64,000 nt of DNA from G965197005 sp965197005 (GTDB lineage: Bacteria; Pseudomonadota; Gammaproteobacteria; Pseudomonadales; Oceanobacteraceae), in contig OZ239982.1 in NCBI GenBank assembly GCA_965197005.1, positions 186,001 to 250,000 of the forward strand, given 5' to 3'. The notes beneath the pieces were generated by a model. That model searched no databases. It worked only from the letters and a program-made list of their open reading frames with translations, and was not told where the DNA came from. A program made the translations under genes and the position numbers. Below are positions 44,467-49,494 of this stretch, in pieces (within the stretch, counting starts at the first letter, position 1; each line of letters opens with the position of its first letter).

Positions 44467-45099
44467 GTGGTGCATCAGCAAGATGTGAAACAGCCCTTGC
44501 GTTTTCCGGGGCAGATTGAAGATGGAGAAACGGGGTTTTACTACAACTACCACCGTTATTACAATCCAGTGGTTCGGCGTTACACCCAACCCGACCCCAT
44601 TGGCTTTGCAGGTGGATTTAATCCGTATGTGTATGCGGATAATAATCCGATTATGAAGGTGGATCCTAGTGGGTTGGAAATGACACTGATTACTACCTAT
44701 GATTTCGGAATAGGTTCTCATTCTGCCCTACATATTAAAAACAGCACTGAAACATTTTTATATGATCCAGCAGGGTCTTATAAAATGCAGAAACGAGGCA
44801 GTGGGGATTTTTTCTCGGGCAAAGATGCCAAGCTACAAGATTATATTAAATACCAAAAAAGCTTAGGAAGTTCTGTTAGTCTTCAGGTTTTGAATTCTTC
44901 TTCTAAAGCAGAAACAAAAATAATTAATAATGCAATTAATCAAGGAGGTCAAATGCCATTTATGTGCGCTGCAGGAATATCTTCGGCTATCTCTGGCTAT
45001 TGTGGAATAAAAGGATCGGTTTTTCCTAGCAGTTTAGAAAGCAATATAAAAGAAATTATAGAGGGCTTTAATAAGAAAGGAATTAAAAACTGTGAATAA
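44467..45099 (+). CDS. orphan rhs cassette 3: divergent Rhs core plus papain/NlpC-like tip
   Basis: Rhs homology starts at about 44355. Both ends of the core match the other copies nearly exactly, but the middle (about 44485-44620) is diverged, for example QPLRFPGQIEDGETGFYYNY and NPVVRRYTQPDPIGFAGG. The tip (about 140 residues) has GIGSHSALHI and, late, MPFMCAAGISSAI. A His followed by a C-terminal Cys suggests a permuted papain/NlpC-P60-like fold (peptidase or amidase); this is inference. The start given is a GTG in the core, and the frame is closed by TAG at the junction. The stop overlaps the next gene by 8 bp. Confidence 0.72.
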   Translation: MVHQQDVKQPLRFPGQIEDGETGFYYNYHRYYNPVVRRYTQPDPIGFAGGFNPYVYADNNPIMKVDPSGLEMTLITTYDFGIGSHSALHIKNSTETFLYDPAGSYKMQKRGSGDFFSGKDAKLQDYIKYQKSLGSSVSLQVLNSSSKAETKIINNAINQGGQMPFMCAAGISSAISGYCGIKGSVFPSSLESNIKEIIEGFNKKGIKNCE

Positions 45100-45550
45100 A
45101 ATAGCCTTTTACTTAAAAAGTTATTACTCATTATTTTTATGTTTTTATTTTGCTTTTTTAACTGTATTTTTTGTTCTAATTTTTATTAATTGGTTAAGCT
45201 CTTTTATAAAATCTGGAAATGTCTATGTATACTATTTTTCTCTTATTTTATCTGAATTTTATTTTTTTTACATTTTCAGAAATTTAATATCTAGAAAGCA
45301 TGTTATTTTCTCTCTTTTTTTAGGCTTTTTTATTGGTCAGTTATCTTCTATTCTATCTATCTTTGTGATGAGTATTATGTTAGAGGATGGAGTAAATAAA
45401 GTTTATAACGCTATGAATATTTTAAATTTTTTAGACTTGTTTATTTTGTATTTTTATCAATCTCTAGTTTTGGGTGCTTGGATATTTAGTACCTTATTGG
45501 CTTTATTGTTAAAGCTGGTTTATTTTAAAAAGACTAATCCAGACACCTAG
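45092..45550 (+). CDS. polytopic membrane protein, candidate immunity to tip 3
   Basis: A 152-residue protein with four predicted membrane helices (about 12-34, 45-66, 72-98, 115-145), starting at GTG 45092 inside the toxin's last codons. An inner-membrane immunity protein fits a toxin attacking the envelope or periplasm. Its last residues KKTNPDT are encoded by the conserved cassette junction, which also gives its stop codon. This suggests the junction landed in or at the 3' end of the gene. No family recognised. Confidence 0.62.
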   Translation: MNKIAFYLKSYYSLFLCFYFAFLTVFFVLIFINWLSSFIKSGNVYVYYFSLILSEFYFFYIFRNLISRKHVIFSLFLGFFIGQLSSILSIFVMSIMLEDGVNKVYNAMNILNFLDLFILYFYQSLVLGAWIFSTLLALLLKLVYFKKTNPDT

Positions 45551-45563
45551 AATATTTCAAGGA
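45533..45563 (+). repeat. cassette junction sequence, copy B (before cassette 4)
   Basis: Starts ACTAATCCAGACACCTAGAA and enters rhs homology at AAGGACAAAGC. It is one base shorter than the other copies just before the homology, and here the rhs frame is not closed inside the junction. Confidence 0.85.
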
Positions 45564-45671
45564 CAAAGCGATATTTACTACTACCAAAACAACCACCTAA
45601 ATGCGCCATTAAAACTCACAGATAAAAACCAAAACAGCGTTTGGCAAGCTGAACAAAAAGGGTTTGAGTTT

Positions 45672-46289
45672 GTGGTGCATCAGCAAGATGTGGTGCAACC
45701 CTTGCGTTTTGTGGGGCAAGTTGAAGATACAGAGACAGGTTTGTATTACAACTATCACCGCTATTATAATCCTAAGATAGGGCGTTACACCCAGCACCTT
45801 GTTAAGGTTGCTGGATATACCCAGCCTGATCCCATTGGCTTGGCAGGTGGAATTAATCCGTATGTGTATGCGGATAATAATCCGATTATGAATGTGGATC
45901 CTAGTGGGTTGTGGGGTATTAAAATTAGTTATTATCATCGAGGTATCGGAGGTTCTATAAACTTTGGGAATAAGAAAGGAAAAAACTTTGTAATTGCGAA
46001 TGCTGGTGTAGGAATTGGAAGGGGTGTGAGTTTTGATCCAAATGGTGATTTTCATAGACCCAAAGAAGCATCTTCCCCTTGTGATTCTGAAACATGGATA
46101 GGATTTAGTGCTTCTGCAGGAATGAATATAGGTAAATTAAATTTAGGTAGTACGGGTAATTATGGCATCTACAGTGCAAATCAAGAAGTAATTAGAGATG
46201 AATGGATTGAACCTTATGCAACGATAGGCCAAGGAATTGGGATAGGTTACGGTATTAATATGGGTGTACGTTTAGGCTTGTCGTGGTAA
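45672..46289 (+). CDS. orphan rhs cassette 4: Rhs core with 30-bp insertion plus Gly-rich tip
   Basis: Core homology starts at about 45555. An in-frame 30-bp insertion (45791-45820) adds ten residues so that the core reads GRYTQHLVKVAGYTQPDPIG. The tip (about 128 residues) is rich in Gly, Asn and aromatic residues (ISYYHRGIGGSINFGNKKGK, GFSASAGMNIGKLNLG, GYGINMGVRLGLSW) with amphipathic strands. It could be a membrane-active domain; no family recognised. The stop overlaps a small membrane-protein gene. Confidence 0.72.
   Translation: MVHQQDVVQPLRFVGQVEDTETGLYYNYHRYYNPKIGRYTQHLVKVAGYTQPDPIGLAGGINPYVYADNNPIMNVDPSGLWGIKISYYHRGIGGSINFGNKKGKNFVIANAGVGIGRGVSFDPNGDFHRPKEASSPCDSETWIGFSASAGMNIGKLNLGSTGNYGIYSANQEVIRDEWIEPYATIGQGIGIGYGINMGVRLGLSW
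45791..45820 (+). repeat. 30-bp palindromic in-frame insertion in the Rhs core, copy 1
   Basis: Contains CCAGCACCTT-GTT-AAGGTTGCTGG, a near-perfect hairpin, flanked by near-direct repeats ACACCCAG / ATACCCAG. The same 30 bp occur in cassette 6 at 48411-48440 and in no other core copy. Confidence 0.85.
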
Positions 46290-46537
46290 ATACTTATTTT
46301 GATCCTTTCTTTTGGATATTGGTTGTCTTTTATTTTATAGAACCTAATCTTGCATGGTGGTTTTTGGGATTTTATTTAATAGTATCTGGGTTTAAATGGC
46401 TGAACAGAGGCTATGTTTACTTTGGTATACAAGGTCATTCCCCTAATTATATAGCAAGAGGCGGATTAGCTACTTTTATTTCTAGTCTGTTTGTTGCGTT
46501 AGGGGCTATAATTATTTTAAATATGCTAGATGTATGA
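46283..46537 (+). CDS. small membrane protein, candidate immunity to tip 4
   Basis: An 84-residue protein from GTG 46283 (overlapping the tip-4 stop) with two hydrophobic helices, WILVVFYFIEPNLAWWFLGF and the C-terminal ATFISSLFVALGAIIIL. Its position and overlap suggest immunity. A membrane location fits a membrane-acting toxin. No family recognised. Confidence 0.55.
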   Translation: MVNTYFDPFFWILVVFYFIEPNLAWWFLGFYLIVSGFKWLNRGYVYFGIQGHSPNYIARGGLATFISSLFVALGAIIILNMLDV

Positions 46538-46543
46538 TTTTAT

Positions 46544-46834
46544 TTATTGATTTTCAGTCGCCAACTTTATAACAATGCCAAAGAAAATTATTAGAAATGA
46601 AAACAAAAGAGATGCGAAAAATAGTTTCCTTAAATTTGCAATAAATCCTTTTTCTTTTTTAATGATTTTGAATGCTATGATGATAATAGAAAAAGATAAA
46701 TTTGCGGAAGAAGCAAAAAATACAATAAATATAGGTTTGCTTATGTTTTCGTTATTATATATTGCAAGTATAAAAACGGCAGCCTGAAATATTGTACTCA
46801 GAATGAAATATAGCAGTGTTTTTTTATTTCTCAT
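46544..46834 (-). CDS. small membrane protein on the opposite strand inside the cassette array
   Basis: A 96-residue frame with three hydrophobic helices (LLYFILSTIFQAAVFILAIY, IFIVFFASSANLSFSIIIIA and the C-terminal LFFASLLFSFLIIFFGIVI). It is the only reverse-strand gene in the island. No clear ribosome binding site. A plus-strand frame overlaps it completely (46575-46787), but the hydrophobic pattern favours the minus frame. Function unknown. Confidence 0.42.
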   Translation of the reverse strand: MRNKKTLLYFILSTIFQAAVFILAIYNNENISKPIFIVFFASSANLSFSIIIIAFKIIKKEKGFIANLRKLFFASLLFSFLIIFFGIVIKLATENQ

Positions 46835-46873
46835 TTTTTAACCACTTGAAACATATAGGTTCAATCTATACTA

Positions 46874-47758
46874 TTGGCAAAAAACAAACAACCTCAAACC
46901 GTCCACAGCCTATATGGTGGCAACCGCACCCATAATCAATACTGGCCCATTAGCCAAATTACTTATGAGGGCAATAAAACCCACAGCCAGCAGTATATCT
47001 ATTTACACGGCCGCCCCATTGCATTACTACAAACCAAGGCAACAGGACAAAGCGATATTTACTACTACCAAAACAACCACCTTAATGCACCGCTAAAACT
47101 CACAGATAAAAACCAGCACAGCGTTTGGCAAGCTGAGCAAGTAGGGTTTGAGTTTGTGGTGCATCAGCAAGATGTGGTGCAACCCTTGCGTTTTGTGGGG
47201 CAAGTTGAAGATACAGAAACAGGTTTTTACTATAACTATCACCGCTATTATAATCCTAAGATAGGGCGCTATACCCAACCTGATCCCATTGGCTTGGCAG
47301 GTGGAATTAATCCGTATGTGTATGCGGATAATAATCCGATTATGAAGGTGGATCCTAGTGGGTTGGCATACAGCCCATTGGGTGAACATGGTATTTCTCG
47401 TCAAAAAGCAATGGCGTTACCACCTAGTAAAGACAAATGTGGTTGTTTTGCGAAAGCATTTTTTGGTTATACTGAAGCAGGTGTTGTCGCCACTGAATAT
47501 GTGACAGGAGATTATATAAATAAACCCCGCGTTGGTATTGCTGGTGGTGGACGTGCTGGAAGTAAAACCAGCGCACTGAGTACAGCTATCCATCAATTAA
47601 ATAAACGCTATGGCAAAAATGCAATTACGGTATTGATACGAAACGCGGGCAGGCTTGCATCTCGCTCAGTTCCTTATATTGGTTCTGCGTTGTTAATAAA
47701 TGATATGACGGCGTTCAGCAAATGCATGAAAGAATGTGAAATAGATGAGTGCCAGTAA
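46874..47758 (+). CDS. orphan rhs cassette 5: longest Rhs core fragment plus unrecognised tip
   Basis: Homology to the full rhs gene begins at about 46877 (KNKQPQTVHSLYGGN), just after the coiled-coil region, and covers about 160 residues to VDPSG. The first possible start is TTG at 46874, and TAG at 46856 closes the frame upstream. The tip (about 130 residues) has CGCFAKAFFGYTEAGVVATE, RVGIAGGGRAGSKTSALSTA and a Cys-rich end (CMKECEIDECQ). The middle is moderately hydrophobic. Toxin family unknown. The stop overlaps the DUF1493 gene as TAATG. Confidence 0.75.
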   Translation: MAKNKQPQTVHSLYGGNRTHNQYWPISQITYEGNKTHSQQYIYLHGRPIALLQTKATGQSDIYYYQNNHLNAPLKLTDKNQHSVWQAEQVGFEFVVHQQDVVQPLRFVGQVEDTETGFYYNYHRYYNPKIGRYTQPDPIGLAGGINPYVYADNNPIMKVDPSGLAYSPLGEHGISRQKAMALPPSKDKCGCFAKAFFGYTEAGVVATEYVTGDYINKPRVGIAGGGRAGSKTSALSTAIHQLNKRYGKNAITVLIRNAGRLASRSVPYIGSALLINDMTAFSKCMKECEIDECQ

Positions 47759-48144
47759 TGAATGCCCATGATTTAAGTAGCGAAGTTAAAGCCTTAGTCG
47801 CTAAACATGCTTTGTGTCAACCAGAGATTCTTTCGATTGAGACAAGATTGGGCGAAGATTTACGAATCATTGGTGACGATGCAGATGAGCTACTGACAGA
47901 GTTTTCGTCTACTTTTCATGTTGATATGTCTGAGATGGACTTCAACACTTATTTTCCAAGTGAAGCCTCAGCCAATATGAATTATTACTTGTTAGCGATT
48001 GCAAAAAGCAAATACAACAACTCGATAATACTTGCTATTCGTTCGCTTGAGGCAAAATTTTGGAGATTATTTGCTAATCAATTTAGCTATCAAACGATAA
48101 CTATTGGCAAACTTGTAAAAGCTGCAAATAATCATAAGTGGTAA
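47758..48144 (+). CDS. DUF1493-family candidate immunity protein
   Basis: A 128-residue cytoplasmic protein starting at 47758 in a TAATG overlap with the tip-5 stop. IETRLGEDLRIIGDDADELL followed by FSSTFHVDMSEMDFNTYFPS is the DUF1493 pattern, a family also often seen next to toxins. No signal peptide, so a cytosolic toxin target is likely. A GTG at 47749 would add three residues and is less likely. Confidence 0.72.
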   Translation: MNAHDLSSEVKALVAKHALCQPEILSIETRLGEDLRIIGDDADELLTEFSSTFHVDMSEMDFNTYFPSEASANMNYYLLAIAKSKYNNSIILAIRSLEAKFWRLFANQFSYQTITIGKLVKAANNHKW

Positions 48145-48151
48145 TATAAAA

Positions 48152-48182
48152 ACTAATTCAGACACCCAGAATAAACTCAAGG
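48152..48182 (+). repeat. cassette junction sequence, copy C (before cassette 6)
   Basis: Starts ACTAATTCAGACACCCAGAA, about 8 nt after the DUF1493 stop, and contains TAA in the rhs frame just before the rhs homology (AAGGACAAAG). Confidence 0.85.
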
Positions 48183-48291
48183 ACAAAGTGATATTTACTA
48201 CTACCAAAACAACCACCTTAATGCGCCACTAAAACTCACAGATAAAAACCAGCACAGCGTTTGGCAAGCTGAACAAAAAGGGTTTGAGTTT

Positions 48292-48597
48292 GTGGTGCAT
48301 CAGCAAGATGTGGTGCAACCCTTGCGTTTTGTGGGGCAAGTTGAAGATACAGAAACAGGTTTTTACTATAACTATCACCGCTATTATAATCCTAAGATAG
48401 GGCGTTTTATCCAGCACCTTGTTAAGGTTGCTGGATATACCCAGCCTGATCCCATTGGCTTAGCAGGTGGAATTAATCCGTATGTGTATGCGGATAATAA
48501 TCCGATTATGAAGGTGGATCCTAGTGGTGAGTTTGTACCGCAACAAGACAAAACAGTGATCGAAAAAAGTTATTTATTTACTAGGTCTACCCCTTAG
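48292..48597 (+). CDS. orphan rhs cassette 6: Rhs core with 30-bp insertion and truncated tip
   Basis: Core homology begins at about 48179. It carries the same 30-bp in-frame insertion as cassette 4 (48411-48440), giving GRFIQHLVKVAGYTQPDPIG. After VDPSG only 23 residues remain (GEFVPQQDKTVIEKSYLFTR plus STP), far too short for a toxin, so the tip has been lost or replaced. A toxin-antitoxin pair follows where tip and immunity genes would lie. The start stated is a GTG in the core. Confidence 0.65.
   Translation: MVHQQDVVQPLRFVGQVEDTETGFYYNYHRYYNPKIGRFIQHLVKVAGYTQPDPIGLAGGINPYVYADNNPIMKVDPSGEFVPQQDKTVIEKSYLFTRSTP
48411..48440 (+). repeat. 30-bp palindromic in-frame insertion in the Rhs core, copy 2
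   Basis: Identical to 45791-45820 and at the same place in the core. Confidence 0.85.
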
Positions 48598-48632
48598 GCT
48601 ATTATCTAATCTCATTAGAAATTTGGTTTTTT

Positions 48633-48851
48633 ATGAAAGAGTCAGCAAAAAAATTTATAAATCAGGCGCTTGAGCTATCAGCCCATGAGAGAGCGATCAT
48701 TGCAGAGCAACTTTTATACAGTTTAGATTGCCCAGATTCTGAAATGGATAAAATCTGGGCAGAGGAAGTTGAAAGCAGACTTGATGCACTTGCGCAGGGT
48801 CGAATAAGCAAAGTTTCAGCAGAATCAGTACTAGGTGTAAATAATCAGTGA
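48633..48851 (+). CDS. addiction-module antitoxin of the ParE/RelE toxin
   Basis: A 72-residue protein matching the small addiction-module family (TIGR02574-like): LELSAHERAIIAEQLLYSLD followed by MDKIWAEEVESRLDALAQGR. It overlaps the toxin gene by 4 bp (GTGA). It neutralises the toxin and probably represses the pair. It lies 36 nt after the truncated cassette 6. Confidence 0.85.
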   Translation: MKESAKKFINQALELSAHERAIIAEQLLYSLDCPDSEMDKIWAEEVESRLDALAQGRISKVSAESVLGVNNQ

Positions 48852-49141
48852 ATGTCTATTTTCTTGATGTTGCTGAGCAGGAATTTAACGACGCCTTTGA
48901 ATATTATGAATCTGAACAAGAAGGCTTAGGTGCTCGCTTTAAAACTGAAGTAACTAAAACATTATTGCGTATCACCGCTTATCCCAGTGCGTATCAAAAG
49001 CTGAGTAAACGAACAAGAAGATGCCTCGTTGCGAAATTTCCCTACGGTATTATCTACCAGCAAAGCCAAGAAGAAATCCTTATTATTGCTGTTGCAAACT
49101 TGCATCGTAAACCAGATTACTGGCTGGCAAGAAAGACGTAA
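48848..49141 (+). CDS. type II toxin of the RelE/ParE superfamily
   Basis: A 97-residue protein from GTG 48848. NVYFLDVAEQEFNDAFEYYE, LGARFKTEVTKTLLRI and FPYGIIYQQSQEEILIIAVA are the ParE/RelE fold pattern, ending with HRKPDYW. ParE members poison gyrase and RelE members cut mRNA on ribosomes; the target here is not certain. Forms an operon with the antitoxin upstream. Confidence 0.88.
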   Translation: MNVYFLDVAEQEFNDAFEYYESEQEGLGARFKTEVTKTLLRITAYPSAYQKLSKRTRRCLVAKFPYGIIYQQSQEEILIIAVANLHRKPDYWLARKT

Positions 49142-49165
49142 AATAAACGAACAAACAGGACACTC

Positions 49166-49267
49166 ATGAGTAGATTTAGAATAGGTCAAGGTTACGATGT
49201 TCATGCCTTTTGTGAGGGTGATCACTTAATACTAGGTGGTGTAAGAATTGATTATCACAAGAACTAA
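49166..49267 (+). pseudogene. ispF: 5' fragment of ispF interrupted by a cassette junction
   Basis: The 33 codons starting ATG 49166 read MSRFRIGQGYDVHAF, then CEGDHLILGGVRIDYHKN. This is the N-terminus of 2-C-methyl-D-erythritol 2,4-cyclodiphosphate synthase (family pattern RIGxGxDVHxF ... GGVxIP), with Asp11 and His13 as metal ligands. The family continues with GLLAHSDGD, but here the cassette junction follows at 49263 and gives the TAA stop. AGGACA upstream shows that the native ribosome binding site came along. A full copy must exist elsewhere if the MEP pathway is used. Confidence 0.85.
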
Positions 49268-49293
49268 TTCAGACACTCAGAATAGACTCAAGG
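49263..49293 (+). repeat. cassette junction sequence, copy D (before cassette 7)
   Basis: Starts ACTAATTCAGACACTCAGAA inside the ispF fragment and holds TAG in the rhs frame right before the homology starts (AAGGACAAAG). Confidence 0.85.
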
Positions 49294-49419
49294 ACAAAGT
49301 GATATTTACTACTACCAAAACAACCACCTAAATGCACCATTAAAACTCACAGATAAAAACCAAAACAGCGTTTGGCAAGCTGAACAAAAAGGGTTTGAGT
49401 TTGTGGTGCATCAGCAAGA
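49289..49419 (+). pseudogene. orphan rhs cassette 7: truncated Rhs core remnant
   Basis: About 130 bp of rhs core (SDIYYYQNNHLNAPLKLTDK to FEFVVHQQ) almost identical to the other copies, then an abrupt switch at about 49418 to unrelated sequence (GAGCCCACCGAGAGGAG). No tip or immunity gene remains. The cut coincides with the start of an IS200/IS605-like end. Confidence 0.85.
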
Positions 49420-49494
49420 GCCCACCGAGAGGAGTTAGCCCAAAAAGTTAGCACTGGTAGGAGTCCCCCGACTTCAGGCGGGGGAGAATGTCAA
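49419..49494 (+). mobile_element. IS200/IS605-type right-end remnant (possible omega-RNA scaffold)
   Basis: The stretch has CCCACCGAGAGGAGTTAG, a G-rich hairpin TCCCCCGACTTCAGGCGGGG, and ends GAGAATGTCAA. The reverse complement starts TTGACATTCTCCCCCGCC, which is how the right ends of many tnpB-carrying IS200/IS605 elements look. In such elements this part overlaps the 3' end of tnpB and templates the guide RNA scaffold. No tnpB remains here. The last bases provide the TGA stop of clpB on the other strand. Assignment rests on remembered pattern, not on a search. Confidence 0.6.

Noticed and set aside
46575..46787. Plus-strand 70-codon frame opposite the membrane-protein gene
   Set aside because: Its translation is a Lys/Asn-rich shadow of the minus-strand hydrophobic frame and has no clear start signal.
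49263..49293. attC-like integron recombination site for the cassette junctions
   Set aside because: The junction has no attC-type inverted repeat structure that I can see and there is no integrase gene in the window.
41782..49419. Reading the orphan cassettes as separate expressed small Rhs proteins
   Set aside because: They lack N-termini, promoters and good start sites, and the rhs frame is mostly closed by stops right at the homology edge. They fit 3' fragments better, although weak expression from internal GTG/TTG codons cannot be excluded.
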